A stretch of DNA of 64,000 bases from JAPOXR01 sp963664715 (GCA_963664715.2 CAXXUY010000003.1:81534-145533); one strand, 5' to 3'. Shown: positions 1 through 9,634, numbered from the stretch's first letter. The notes: generated by a model not told the origin, from the letters alone. Numbers and translations: made by a program.

Positions 1-405
1 GCGATTGTCACCGCACCGGATCACCCGCTTGCAAAGAAGGCATCCGTATCCCTCAGGGACACGCTCGAATATCCCTGGGTTGCGCCGCCCAAGGAGACCC
101 CGTCCGGCGCATACCTGTTTGACAGGCTTCGCATTCAGGAGATGCCAAACACACCTGTGCGCATTGTCTCGAGTTCCCTCGTCCTCCAGCGGAAGCTGAT
201 GTCGCACGGCAATTACGTTTCGGTCGCCTCGAAACGGCAGATAGTGGCTGAAGTGAAGGCGGGAGAATTCATGCAGTTGCCGATCGCCCTTCCGGGATCC
301 GGCCGCTCGATCGGATTGACATTTCGGAGCGGCTGGGTTCCTACCCCCGTTCAGGAGAAGTTCCTTGACATCATCCGCAAGAAAACTCGTTCAGCAATCG
401 ATTAA
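1..405 (+). CDS. LysR-family regulator, C-terminal part (5' end outside window)
   Basis: The frame is open from base 1 and ends at a TAA at 403-405, giving 134 residues. The sequence has the layout of the second half of a LysR substrate-binding domain: an AP.HPLA..-type opening, then a PWV.P strand, the SSSLVLQRKLMSHGNYVSV stretch, and a typical C-terminal helix (VQEKFLDIIRKK). The DNA-binding helix-turn-helix lies upstream of the window, so the family call rests on the effector domain alone. It reads in the same direction as the ligABC operon that starts 88 bp downstream. It is a plausible regulator of that operon, as LysR proteins commonly control protocatechuate genes, but this is inferred from position. 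Confidence 0.75.
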   Translation, partial: AIVTAPDHPLAKKASVSLRDTLEYPWVAPPKETPSGAYLFDRLRIQEMPNTPVRIVSSSLVLQRKLMSHGNYVSVASKRQIVAEVKAGEFMQLPIALPGSGRSIGLTFRSGWVPTPVQEKFLDIIRKKTRSAID

Positions 406-492
406 CAAAATCAAATACCGATGGCCGGATTTCAATTTCAGTTTCGCCATCGCCGGAGATACCGTCGAGGGGCAGAACTGAAGGAGGGTGAC

Positions 493-888
493 ATGGTCAA
501 GAAGGACTACGAAGATATCCCCGGCACCTTCGTCTTCGACGCCGACCGCGCGCGTATCGGCTTTCACCTGAACCAGTTTTGCATTTCACTTGGAAAACAG
601 CAGGGCCGCGATGCATTCACCGCCGACCCGGAGGGATATCTCGACAGGTTCCCGATGAGTCCGGAACAGAGGCAGGCGGTGTTAGACCGCGATTGGAACG
701 GGCTCCTAGAGTTGTGCGGCAACATCTACTACACCGCAAAACTCGCAGCCTATGATGGTATCAATTTTCAGGAACTCGCCGGCCTGATGACCGGAATGGG
801 CAGAGAAGCCTATCGCAAGATGATGGTCGAAGGCGGGCGCCCGATCGACGGCAACCGCTACAAGCATGAATGGGAGGAGAAAGACTGA
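493..888 (+). CDS. ligA: Protocatechuate 4,5-dioxygenase, alpha (small) subunit
   Basis: A 131-residue LigA-superfamily helical protein. It forms the lid over the active site of the LigB catalytic subunit in the extradiol dioxygenase that opens protocatechuate between C4 and C5. An in-frame ATG exists at 421, but the start at 493 is chosen because a strong Shine-Dalgarno AAGGAGG ends just before it, and the protein then begins MVKKDYEDIPGT as in the family. The motif IGFHLNQFCISL near residue 22 and the ..ELAGLMTGMG.. helix are typical of LigA. Its stop codon overlaps the ligB start (TGATG), which implies translational coupling. Assignment to protocatechuate rather than another catechol-type substrate is supported by the LigC homologue that follows. 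Confidence 0.88.
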   Translation: MVKKDYEDIPGTFVFDADRARIGFHLNQFCISLGKQQGRDAFTADPEGYLDRFPMSPEQRQAVLDRDWNGLLELCGNIYYTAKLAAYDGINFQELAGLMTGMGREAYRKMMVEGGRPIDGNRYKHEWEEKD

Positions 889-1730
889 TGGCCCGCATTA
901 CCGCAGGTGTGGGATGTAGCCACGTTCCGGCGATCGGCGTCGCGATCGACAAGGGGATCACTGACGACGACTATTGGAAGCCGGTCTTCGATGGTTTCAA
1001 GAAATCCAGGGAATGGATAAAGGATGCGAACCCGGATGTGATCTTCCTCGTCTACAATGACCATTGCACAGCGTTTGACAGCTCGATCATCCCGACCTTT
1101 GCGCTCGGCGCCGCGGCAGAGTTTCAGCCCGCTGACGAAGGCTGGGGGCCCCGTCCGGTACCCGTGGTCAGGAACCACCAGGTTCTGGCTAGCCACATCG
1201 CGCAGTCGCTGGTTCTCGACGAGTTTGACATCACCATCATGTTCGAAATGGAAGTCGACCACGGCCTGACCGTACCACTTTCGGTCATGTATGGTCAGCC
1301 CGTGGAATGGCCGGCCCTGGTGGTCCCGCTGGCGGTCAACGTCGTGATGTACCCTGCCCCGACCGGCAACCGTTGCTATAACCTTGGCAAGGCGATCCGG
1401 CGGGCGGTCGAGAGTTTTGAAGAAGACCTCAACGTCGTTGTCTTCGGGACAGGCGGCATGAGCCACCAGCTGCAGTACAAGCGGGCCGGACTGATCAACC
1501 CGGAATGGGACAAGGCCTTCCTGGACCGCCTGACGTCCGACCCGGTCGGGCTCAGCCAGATGCCGCATGTCGAGTACCTCCGCGAAGGCGGCAGCGAAGG
1601 GGTGGAAATGGTCATGTGGCATGTCATGCGCGGAGCGCTCGATGACGAGGTGACGGAAGTGCACCGCCACTATCACGTGCCAGCTTCAAACACGGCGGTC
1701 GGTCACATCATTCTGGAAAACAAGCACTAA
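888..1730 (+). CDS. ligB: Protocatechuate 4,5-dioxygenase, beta (catalytic) subunit
   Basis: A 280-residue class III extradiol dioxygenase. It uses a non-haem Fe(II) to convert protocatechuate and O2 to 4-carboxy-2-hydroxymuconate-6-semialdehyde. Residues H12 (in GCSHVPA), H59 (in VYNDHC) and E240 correspond to the iron ligands known in the Sphingobium enzyme (H12, H61, E242). H193 in GGMSHQ corresponds to the catalytic base. An upstream in-frame ATG at 870 is rejected because 888 overlaps the ligA stop and puts H12 at its family position. It is the second gene of ligABC, with only 10 bp between its stop and ligC. Confidence 0.92.
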   Translation: MARITAGVGCSHVPAIGVAIDKGITDDDYWKPVFDGFKKSREWIKDANPDVIFLVYNDHCTAFDSSIIPTFALGAAAEFQPADEGWGPRPVPVVRNHQVLASHIAQSLVLDEFDITIMFEMEVDHGLTVPLSVMYGQPVEWPALVVPLAVNVVMYPAPTGNRCYNLGKAIRRAVESFEEDLNVVVFGTGGMSHQLQYKRAGLINPEWDKAFLDRLTSDPVGLSQMPHVEYLREGGSEGVEMVMWHVMRGALDDEVTEVHRHYHVPASNTAVGHIILENKH

Positions 1731-1740
1731 GGAACAAGAT

Positions 1741-2685
1741 ATGAGACTTTGCGTTGCAGGCGCCTATGGCGCGTTCGGTCAGAAACATCTGGATGCCTTG
1801 GCACAAATCGAAAACGTCGAAGTAACTTCGGTCATGGGGCCGACGAAAGAAAGGATCGAGGCACAGGCGGAAGAACGCGGCATTGGCCATGCCGGAACCA
1901 CGATCGAGGACTGCATTGCAAGGGACGATGTCGATGCGGTGATCCTGTCCACGCCCACCCAGATGCACGCTGATCAGGCGATCGCGTGCATGGATGCCGG
2001 CAAGCACGTTCTGATCGAGATCCCGATGGCCGACAGCCTCGCCGACAGTCAGAGAGTCGTCGATAAGAAGAATGAAACCGGACTGGTCTGCATGGCCGGT
2101 CAGGTGCGCCGCTTCAATCCCAGTCATCAGTGGATCAAGAACAAGATCGATGCTGGCGAGCTGAAGATCCAGCAGATGGACGTTCAGACCTACTTTTTCC
2201 GGCGCACCAACACCAACGCGAAGGGCGAGGCGCGGTCTTGGACCGATCACCTGCTTTGGCACCACGCCTGTCACACTGTCGATCTGTTTCAGTACCAGAC
2301 CGGTGGCAAGGCGGTCGAAGCCTTTGGCCTGCAGGGCCCCGTACATCACGATCTGGGCATTGCGATGGATATGGCGATCGGCCTGAAGGCTGCGGACGGC
2401 GCGATCTGCACATTGTCGCTGTCGTTCAACAATGACGGCCCGTTTGGAACCTACTTCCGCTACATTTGCGACAATGGCACCTATGTCGCCCGCTACGACG
2501 ATCTTTACGACGGAAACGAAAACCAGATCGATCTGAGCGATGTGGCTGTCTCCAATAACGGCATCGAGCTGATCGACCGCGAATTCATCTCTGCAATTCG
2601 GGATGGACGCCGGCCCAACAGCTGCGTGTCGGATGTGATCGACGCGATGGACACACTGGACCGAATCGAACGGTCGATGACCTGA
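1741..2685 (+). CDS. ligC: 4-carboxy-2-hydroxymuconate-6-semialdehyde dehydrogenase
   Basis: A 314-residue Gfo/Idh/MocA-family NADP-dependent dehydrogenase. It oxidises the LigAB ring-fission product (as its hemiacetal) to 2-pyrone-4,6-dicarboxylate. An N-terminal Rossmann fold (VAGAYGAFGQKHLDAL) is followed by the TPTQMHADQA and KHVLIEIPMADS motifs. A long stretch including QQMDVQTYFFRR and SWTDHLLWHHACHTVDLF is characteristic of LigC rather than of generic Gfo/Idh enzymes, and the length matches LigC (about 315). The Shine-Dalgarno is AAGGAAC, about 8 nt before the ATG. As the last gene of ligABC it sets the pathway as the 4,5-cleavage route. The later steps (LigI, LigU, LigJ, LigK) are not adjacent. 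Confidence 0.88.
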   Translation: MRLCVAGAYGAFGQKHLDALAQIENVEVTSVMGPTKERIEAQAEERGIGHAGTTIEDCIARDDVDAVILSTPTQMHADQAIACMDAGKHVLIEIPMADSLADSQRVVDKKNETGLVCMAGQVRRFNPSHQWIKNKIDAGELKIQQMDVQTYFFRRTNTNAKGEARSWTDHLLWHHACHTVDLFQYQTGGKAVEAFGLQGPVHHDLGIAMDMAIGLKAADGAICTLSLSFNNDGPFGTYFRYICDNGTYVARYDDLYDGNENQIDLSDVAVSNNGIELIDREFISAIRDGRRPNSCVSDVIDAMDTLDRIERSMT

Positions 2686-2953
2686 TCTGCACGGAAGAAC
2701 GCTCCCGCTTCAAGCAAGGCGCGCGGTGTCAAACCTGTCGCCGCGCCCCGATCCCGGGTGCCAACAATGACGCTCCGGCAATTGAAGGCCGCGCATGTAG
2801 AGAGCCGTTGCGAGCTTGGTCACGCCGACATTCTTCAGCACTTCGATCGCGGTCTGGTCGGCTTCACGCATAGGTCATTCTCAACCGGTCAAAGGTTCGC
2901 GGAATCTGGAAGAATGCCGAAGTTCCTGCACATGCACGTCATCAGGCGGTCCG

Positions 2954-4684
2954 TCAATAGATCACGGGTTCCGCAACCGGGGCGCCGAATCCGGTTTTCA
3001 GGAAATCGAAATCGCAACCCTTGTCTGCCTGTTCGATATGCTCAAGGAACATCCAGCCATAGCCCCGTTCGTACTTCGGAGGCGGCGGAGTCCAATCCTC
3101 CCGGCGCGCGTCCATTTCGGCTTGCGATATCCCGACATTCAGGGTCTGCCCGGCCACATCGACCTCAATGACGTCCCCTGTCCTGATCAGAGCAAGCGGA
3201 CCGCCAATATGGGCTTCGGGTGCGACATGAAGGATGCATGCACCATAGGATGTTCCACTCATTCTTGCGTCGGACAATCTCAACATGTCGCGATGCCCTT
3301 CCTTCAATACTGCCCTGGGAAGAGGGATCATGCCCCACTCAGGCATGCCGGGTCCGCCTTTCGGGCCGGCATTGCGAAGAACCAGGACGTGTTCGGTCGT
3401 TATCGGGTAGTCCGGATCGTCGATGATCCTCTTGAGTTCGGGATAGCTGTCTGCAACGACTGCGGGGCCCGAATGGCGGTGGAATTTCGGGTCACACGCG
3501 GCCGGCTTGATCACTGCTCCGTCGGGGGCAAGGTTGCCCCTGAGCACCGCGAGCGAACCGCTGCCATAGATCGGGTTCGAAAGCGGTCGAATGATGTCCC
3601 GGTCGTAGTTCGCGGCCCCTTTCAGCCCTTCTCCCAGGCTCTGTCCCGTAACCGTGAACGCGGTCAGGTCAAGCTTGTCCCGGAGTTCCACCATCAAAGC
3701 CCTGAGACCGCCAGCAAGGAAGAAATCCTCCATGAGGTAATCGTTTCCGGTCGGCCGGATGTTCGCAATGACGGGAGTGTCGCGTCCGATCTCATCGAAA
3801 TCGTCAAGTCCCCACTCAACCCCGGCGCGGCGTGCCATCGCGATAAGGTGAATGATGGCATTGGTCGAACAGCCTGTCGCCATGGCAATGACAGTCGCGT
3901 TGCGTACCGCGGCTCCGGTCACGATCCGGTCAGGCGTCAGATCTTCCCAGACCATCTCGACGATGCGCCGCCCGCATGCCGCAGCCATGCGCTTGTGGCC
4001 GGAATCCGGTGCGGGGATTGAGGAGGCGCCAGGCAACGTCAACCCCAGACCTTCGGCAACGGACATCATGGTCGAGGCCGTTCCCATGGTCATGCAGGTG
4101 CCATAGGAGCGCGCAATTCCTCCCTGTACGCCTTCCCACTCTGCCTTCCCGATGGTGCTGGCGCGACGTTCGTCCCATGCCTTCCAGACATCCGCGCCTG
4201 AACCGAGGGTCCTGCCGGCAAAATGGCCCCTCAGCATTGCGCCGGCCGGCATGAATATGAAGGGCAGTCCCATGGAAATCGCACCCATGATCAGGGCTGG
4301 AGTCGACTTGTCACATCCGCCCATCAGCACCGCACCATCAACCGGGTGCGAACGCAGGGTCTCCTCGACCTCCATCGCTCCCATGTTTCGGTACAACATC
4401 GAGGTCGGCTTCAGGAACTGCTCGGAAAATGAAAGGACCGGAATTTCCACGGGCAATCCACCTGCCTGCAGCACACCTCGCTTCACCCATTCTGCCCGGT
4501 CGCGCAGGTGGTGATGGCATGGAGATAGGTCCGACCAGGTGTTGACAATGGCGATGGCAGGTTTGCCGTGCCAGTCTTCCCGCGAGAGGCCAATCTGCAT
4601 GGCCCGGGACCTGTGCCCCATGGAGCGCAGGTCATCCGGCAGAAACCACTTTGCGCTCCTCAGCTGGTCATAGGTCTTTCGCAA
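2954..4684 (-). CDS. IlvD/Edd-family dehydratase, probably sugar-acid (L-arabonate/pentonate type)
   Basis: A 576-residue iron-sulfur dehydratase. The NTWSDLSPCH, GGCDKSTPAL and SYGTCMTMGTAST motifs carry the three cysteines expected to hold the Fe-S cluster, and SGTSYGACILHVAPE is the C-terminal signature. The proximal form NTWSDLSPCH and the start ..LRSAKWFLPDDLRSMGHRSR match the arabonate/xylonate dehydratase branch better than IlvD itself, so a sugar-acid substrate is favoured. The predicted start is a TTG at 4684 with GAGGA upstream, and the N-terminus then aligns with family members. It is a lone minus-strand gene between ligABC and a divergent solute-binding protein. The exact substrate cannot be read from the sequence. 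Confidence 0.85.
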   Translation of the reverse strand: MRKTYDQLRSAKWFLPDDLRSMGHRSRAMQIGLSREDWHGKPAIAIVNTWSDLSPCHHHLRDRAEWVKRGVLQAGGLPVEIPVLSFSEQFLKPTSMLYRNMGAMEVEETLRSHPVDGAVLMGGCDKSTPALIMGAISMGLPFIFMPAGAMLRGHFAGRTLGSGADVWKAWDERRASTIGKAEWEGVQGGIARSYGTCMTMGTASTMMSVAEGLGLTLPGASSIPAPDSGHKRMAAACGRRIVEMVWEDLTPDRIVTGAAVRNATVIAMATGCSTNAIIHLIAMARRAGVEWGLDDFDEIGRDTPVIANIRPTGNDYLMEDFFLAGGLRALMVELRDKLDLTAFTVTGQSLGEGLKGAANYDRDIIRPLSNPIYGSGSLAVLRGNLAPDGAVIKPAACDPKFHRHSGPAVVADSYPELKRIIDDPDYPITTEHVLVLRNAGPKGGPGMPEWGMIPLPRAVLKEGHRDMLRLSDARMSGTSYGACILHVAPEAHIGGPLALIRTGDVIEVDVAGQTLNVGISQAEMDARREDWTPPPPKYERGYGWMFLEHIEQADKGCDFDFLKTGFGAPVAEPVIY

Positions 4685-5126
4685 CAGGTTTTCCTCGGAG
4701 GCTGGGGGTGCAAAGGCACGACTTCATTCGCTCGTCGACAATTCGCCTGCCTCCCGATGCCGGTCGGCCCAGCATTTCAAGACGAGCCGGATATATTGAT
4801 GATAGGCGAGCGTCAATCACTGGCAAAGCCGAGCATTGGATCAGCAGCGTCAGAAACCTTGAAGTCGCATGACAAGGAAACCGGAATTGTCGGCGGCGAG
4901 CAGGACAAGATCGCGTTACCGGTTCTTGATTTGGCTTGCGGGTTGCCCGAGCCAAGGCAATAGTGTTTCGACTGCATTTCAGCGACAACGGGTCACCGGG
5001 GGCGCCCAATCCGGTGAATTGGACAACCGGTCTGGGCCGGCCTTGTTGGATGAGCCGCCTGCTGGCAGCATCATGGACCAGTGAGCTGGGATCTTTCAGG
5101 AATGTAATTGAGCATTGGAGAATCGA
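4685..5126. other. Intergenic region between divergent dehydratase and binding-protein genes
   Basis: About 440 bp without a supported gene. It must hold the promoters for the minus-strand dehydratase and the plus-strand binding protein. Short open frames exist on both strands but have no family features or good ribosome binding sites. No clear operator palindrome was seen. Confidence 0.5.
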
Positions 5127-7019
5127 ATGAAGACAATGACACATTGCACGAGGGAGGATCGGGCCTGGCGCCGGTCCCTGAAGACGCTGGGTGGAATTGC
5201 CGCCTCCGCCTTGCTGATGGCCCCGCTCGGCGGCATGTCCCAGGAAACCGAAGACCAAATTGTCACGTCCCACGGGATATCCACATTCGGGGATCTAAAA
5301 TATCCTGCCGACTACAGCCATTTTGACTTTGTCAATCCGGAGGCTCCGAAAGGTGGAGAGATCTCCTCCTGGGGATTCGGCACCTTTGACAGCTTCAATC
5401 CCTACATCGTCAAGGGCGTTCCGGAAGGATACTCGACGATCATGTTTGAATCGCTCATGGCCCGTTCCCATGACGAGCCGGATGCACTTTATGGTCTCCT
5501 TGCAGAAAGCATCACGTACCCGGAACCGAGTCGGCAGTGGGCGGAGTTCAAGATCCGGCCCGAGGCAAGGTTTTCGGACGGCTCGCCCGTTACGGCCGAT
5601 GATGTCGTGTTTTCCTTTGAAATGCTGTCAACCAAGGGCAGCCCGATCTACCTCATTCCGTACCAGGCCTTTGAGAAGGCAGAGGCGCTGGATGAATCCC
5701 GGGTGAGGTTCACCTTCAAGAAAGGAGCGGCAACGCGTTCACTACCGCTTGAGGCAGCCAGCATGCCTGTCTTTGCCCGGTCACATTTCCAGGACCGGGA
5801 TTTCACCGAGAGCTCTGCCGCGCCGATGCTTGCCTCCGGTCCCTACACCGTGGAATCGGCCAACCCGGGCCAGAGAGTGGTCTACAGAAAAGATGAAGAC
5901 TACTGGGGTGAATCCCTGCCCTACAATTCCGGCCGGAACAATTTCGACCGCATCGTCATCGATTACTACACCGACTACACCTCCGCCTTCGAAGGCTTCA
6001 AGGGAGGAGCTTATGACTTCCGGGAGGAATACTACTCCAAGCTTTGGGCAACGGGCTACGATTTCCCTGAAGTGCAGCAGGGTATTGTCGTGCGCGAGGA
6101 AATCGAGGACGGGCGACCATCGGGAGCGCAAGGCTTCTGGCTCAACCTGAGACGCGAGATCTTCAAGGATCCAAGGGTTCGGCTGGCGGTCGCCATGGCA
6201 TTCAACTTCGAGTGGTCGAACAAGACCCTGTTCTATGGCGCCTATGCCAGAACCGACAGTTTCTGGGAAAACTCGACACTGCAGGCCGAGGGCATGCCTT
6301 CGCCGGAAGAGCTCGAATTGCTGGAACCGCTTCGCGGCCTCATCCCAGATTCCGTGTTTACCGAACCGGCATTCAGCCATGCCCTGTCCGATCCGGACAA
6401 ACTGGCGGACCGAAGCCAGTTGCGTGCAGCCGGTCATCTCCTGGACGAAGCCGGATGGACCCTCGTCGAGGGAGTGCGCAAGAATGCTGAAGGCGAAACG
6501 CTTGCGTTCGAGTTCATCTCGGACTCTCCGAGTTTCGACCGGATCATCAATCCCTTCATCGAGAATCTTGGCAACCTTGGAATCGAGGCCAGACTTCGAC
6601 GAGTTGATGCCGCCCAGATTCAACTTCTGGAAGACACGTTCGAGTTTGACGTCACGACTCGCCGCTTCTCGTTCGGGCTGACACCGGGACCGGACATCCG
6701 TTCGGCATTCGGTTCTGCCTCTGCCCACTCCGATGGAAGTTCCAACATGGCAGGCGTGGACAACCCGGGCGTGGATGCCCTTCTGGATGCGGTTGAGGTA
6801 GCGTCCACGAGGGAAGACCTGACAGTTGCAGTCAAGGCCTTGGACAGGGTACTCCGTGCGATGCATATCTGGGTGCCGCAATGGTACGGAGGGACACACA
6901 GGGTGGCATACCGGAACAAGTTTGCGCGACCGGAGAATCAGGCCCCCTATACGCTCGGTGAACTGACTCTCTGGTGGTACGACCCGGTACTTGCGGCGCA
7001 GTCCGGCGCGGCCGAATAG
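5127..7019 (+). CDS. YejA-like extracellular solute-binding protein (ABC, family 5)
   Basis: A 630-residue periplasmic binding protein. The start at ATG 5127 is preferred over TTG 5115 because GGAG lies 6 nt upstream. A basic N-terminus and hydrophobic stretch (LKTLGGIAASALLMAPLGG) give a signal peptide. SHGISTFGDLKYP, HFDFVNPEAPKGGEI, SFNPYIVKG and FSDGSPVTADDVVFSFEML are hallmarks of the YejA subgroup, which in E. coli serves the YejABEF importer for microcin C and peptides. No permease or ATPase lies beside it, so it is an orphan component or pairs with a transporter elsewhere. Its ligand is unknown. Confidence 0.85.
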   Translation: MKTMTHCTREDRAWRRSLKTLGGIAASALLMAPLGGMSQETEDQIVTSHGISTFGDLKYPADYSHFDFVNPEAPKGGEISSWGFGTFDSFNPYIVKGVPEGYSTIMFESLMARSHDEPDALYGLLAESITYPEPSRQWAEFKIRPEARFSDGSPVTADDVVFSFEMLSTKGSPIYLIPYQAFEKAEALDESRVRFTFKKGAATRSLPLEAASMPVFARSHFQDRDFTESSAAPMLASGPYTVESANPGQRVVYRKDEDYWGESLPYNSGRNNFDRIVIDYYTDYTSAFEGFKGGAYDFREEYYSKLWATGYDFPEVQQGIVVREEIEDGRPSGAQGFWLNLRREIFKDPRVRLAVAMAFNFEWSNKTLFYGAYARTDSFWENSTLQAEGMPSPEELELLEPLRGLIPDSVFTEPAFSHALSDPDKLADRSQLRAAGHLLDEAGWTLVEGVRKNAEGETLAFEFISDSPSFDRIINPFIENLGNLGIEARLRRVDAAQIQLLEDTFEFDVTTRRFSFGLTPGPDIRSAFGSASAHSDGSSNMAGVDNPGVDALLDAVEVASTREDLTVAVKALDRVLRAMHIWVPQWYGGTHRVAYRNKFARPENQAPYTLGELTLWWYDPVLAAQSGAAE

Positions 7020-7068
7020 ACTGCCATCGCCGTCACATCGGCCAAGGATGTGACCGAGATATTGTGCA

Positions 7069-7094
7069 GGGCACGGTCAGGACGGGCCGTGCCC
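7069..7094 (+). terminator. GC-rich hairpin after the YejA-like gene, possible terminator
   Basis: GGGCACGG at 7069-7076 pairs perfectly with CCGTGCCC at 7087-7094, giving an 8-bp stem and a 10-nt loop 50 bp after the stop codon. There is no T-run behind it, so intrinsic termination is only a possibility. Confidence 0.35.
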
Positions 7095-7752
7095 CGCCGA
7101 ACACCCGGCTGCCGAAGATCCCGTGTGCTCGAATTGCCCGCGCAACGGGCATAATCGACTCGCTCCGATAAATGGAACTTTCGCAGATCCCAGGCAGCCA
7201 CGGCATCGTTGCCGGCAACGACCGGGCGCGGCAACCGGAGTTACGGCCGCACACACGGAATGAACATCTCCCTGCCTGGATTGACAGTCTCCTTGAAAAG
7301 CGATGCAAATGGAGCTCAATCACATTCAGTTGCCCGTCGGCAGCTTGCTGCCGGTACAAGGGCCGTTCTTTGGAGTGACCCTTGACCCTTTTGGAGTGTG
7401 CACGTGACAACACGGATTCGGGCGCGATCGACACCCTTCCGACGGTTGAGATTCACTACGAGTAATTTCTTGCCAGGGCCCAATTGAAACAGCTGACGAA
7501 ACTGCCTGTTGCAGGAGGCCGCAAAACGCATCTCGGCTTGCTGTGTGCCCGGTGGCAAACCTCTCCTTCAGGACGGCAACCTGTTAACGCTGCCGGTCGG
7601 ACGAGATGCATCGAGGATTGAACTGTCATGAACTTGACGACCGTGCTTTGTCCTCGAGATCAGACTTCGGCATCCGTGCCGGCCGGTTGGCAGGGACAGG
7701 TCAATCCGTGTTGCCCGGGAAACATCCAGGCGGCTGAGAGTCGTTCAAGACC
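7095..7752. other. Non-coding stretch between the YejA-like gene and phaC
   Basis: About 660 bp in which no gene could be supported. Short frames on both strands have no recognisable domains. One small perfect inverted repeat, CGGCAG-CTTG-CTGCCG, lies at 7338-7353. Since phaC is transcribed toward this region, it also holds that gene's 3' end. It could contain a decayed gene or a small RNA, but nothing seen proves either. Confidence 0.45.
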
Positions 7753-9546
7753 CTATTGTTTTGCCGCTCCCCTTACATATGTCCCCGGTGCCGGGCAGAG
7801 CACCGGATGTTCGGTGCCGCCCAATTCGCGGGCTGGCAGCCAGGCACCTGAGCGTCTTCCGACCCAGTCAGCCCAGCGCTGCCACCAGGATCCCTTGGTG
7901 TGTTCGGCCTGCGAACGCCACTCGTTCGCTTCCTGCACCATGCTGTCATTTGTGTAATGACCATATTTTCCGCCGTCTGCAGGGTTGATGATGCCGGCGA
8001 TATGCCCGGATTCGGACAGTATGAAGGTCTTGTTGCGGCTGCGCATCTTTCGGATACCGGCATATGAACCGTGCCAGACCGCGATGTGGTCTCCCTCACA
8101 TGCAACTGTCATCAGCGGGTGGCGGACATCGGACAATGAGACCGTTTCGCCCAGAAGCGTGGTTTCGCCCCTGGAGAACTCGTTGTTCAGGCAAAGTCCG
8201 CGCAGGTATTCTCTTGTCATGCGTGCAGGAAGATTTGTCGAGTCGCCGTTCCAGTACAGCAGATCGAATGCCGGGGGCGGCTCACCCATCATGTAGGACC
8301 GGATGGCAGGCCCGTATACGAGATCATTGGCGCGCATGTAGGAGAAGGTGCGCGACATGTAGATGGACGGCAGAATCCCCTTCTCTTCCGTTTCCCTTTC
8401 GATGGCATCGAGAAAATCTTCCTGCACGAACACCGACAAGTCTCCGATATCTTCGAAATCCGTCAACGTCGTGAGGAATGTCGCCGACCTGACCGACCTG
8501 TCACCTGTCTTCGACATGTAGGCAAGCACAAGAGCCAGAAGGGTTCCACCTATGCAGTAGCCAACGGCATTGACCTGCTGCTCGCCGGTGAGAGCAAGCA
8601 CCTCTCGTACTGCCGTCATGCAGCCCTCTTCAGCATAGTTGTCCATGCCGACATCGCCCAACCCGGGTCCGGGATTGACCCAGCTGACGACAAATACGGT
8701 CAGACCCCGTTCAACCGCCCACTTGATGAAGCTGTTCTCCGGCTTGAGGTCGAGAATGTAGTACTTGTTGATCCACGGCGGAATGATCAGCAGCGGGGTC
8801 CTCCTGACCTCTTCCGTACGAGGCGCATACTGGATCAGTTCAAACAATCTGTTGCGGTAGACAACGGCTCCCTCCGTCGTTGCCAGGTTTCCTCCGACCT
8901 TGAATGCGTCCGGGTCCGACAGCGTGATCGACAACTCGCCATCGTTGCGTTCCAGGTCGGCGACCAGGTTTTCGAGCCCGCGCACCAGCGACTCACCTTC
9001 CGTCTCCACTGCCTTGGCCAGCGCCTCGGGATTGGTGCCAAGGAAGTTCGACGGGCTCATCATGTCAACGAATTGCCGGGCGAAGAATTCCAGCCTCGCC
9101 TTGTCCTTGTCAGCAAGGCCTTCGATGTCGCGCACAGCCGACGACAGTGCTTCCGCGTTCAGCAGGTAGTGGTCCCTGAGCAGCCGAAAATAGGGATGGG
9201 ATTCCCAGAGTTTGCTGCGAAATCTCCGGTCTTGCCTGCCCGAGTGCCGGGGATTGTCATCATCCGACTCGACGGATGGCTTTTGCACGTCCGCCCAGAG
9301 CTTGAGAGATTCTCCCCAGTATTTGACTTGCCCTTCGAGCAGCTTTGCAGGGTCCGTGATCGCGTCATGCATGTACGAGGTTGCGGCCTTCGCAATGAAA
9401 TCTCCATCAGGAGCCTGCATCGCCGGATTGACCGGGTTTTTCCGTGAGAGCGCGGCCAGAATCCGCCTGTTGAGATCCTCGATTCTGTCGAGATTTCTCT
9501 GCAGATTCTCACCTGCATTGGCGTCTGATTCGTGGGATTTGTGCAT
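7753..9546 (-). CDS. phaC: Class I poly(3-hydroxyalkanoate) synthase
   Basis: A 597-residue PHA synthase that polymerises (R)-3-hydroxyacyl-CoA into storage polyester at the granule surface. The alpha/beta-hydrolase core carries the lipase-like box GYCIGG with catalytic C331, the Asp in CEGDHIAVW and the His in ESGHIAGIINP. The N-terminal region (MSPSNFLGTNPEAL) and the PPWINKYYILDL, GLTVFVVSWVNP motifs are those of class I enzymes. The ATG at 9546 is used; a TTG 12 bp upstream is an alternative. It is divergent from a PHA depolymerase gene, with less than 90 bp between the two starts, so synthesis and mobilisation share a promoter region. Confidence 0.95.
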   Translation of the reverse strand: MHKSHESDANAGENLQRNLDRIEDLNRRILAALSRKNPVNPAMQAPDGDFIAKAATSYMHDAITDPAKLLEGQVKYWGESLKLWADVQKPSVESDDDNPRHSGRQDRRFRSKLWESHPYFRLLRDHYLLNAEALSSAVRDIEGLADKDKARLEFFARQFVDMMSPSNFLGTNPEALAKAVETEGESLVRGLENLVADLERNDGELSITLSDPDAFKVGGNLATTEGAVVYRNRLFELIQYAPRTEEVRRTPLLIIPPWINKYYILDLKPENSFIKWAVERGLTVFVVSWVNPGPGLGDVGMDNYAEEGCMTAVREVLALTGEQQVNAVGYCIGGTLLALVLAYMSKTGDRSVRSATFLTTLTDFEDIGDLSVFVQEDFLDAIERETEEKGILPSIYMSRTFSYMRANDLVYGPAIRSYMMGEPPPAFDLLYWNGDSTNLPARMTREYLRGLCLNNEFSRGETTLLGETVSLSDVRHPLMTVACEGDHIAVWHGSYAGIRKMRSRNKTFILSESGHIAGIINPADGGKYGHYTNDSMVQEANEWRSQAEHTKGSWWQRWADWVGRRSGAWLPARELGGTEHPVLCPAPGTYVRGAAKQ

Positions 9547-9634
9547 CTGGTGCCCCAAATTGAATGTAGCAAAATCGCCAGCCTAACTGTACAGGCCAGA
9601 AAGTTTGCCGTGTGTGAGTAAGAGATAGAACAAG

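Noticed and set aside
2816..4021. A 401-codon plus-strand frame
   Set aside because: It is antisense to the IlvD/Edd-family dehydratase, whose Fe-S motifs are intact.
7338..7353. Hairpin CGGCAG-CTTG-CTGCCG as a terminator
   Set aside because: Short stem, no following T-run and far from either gene end.
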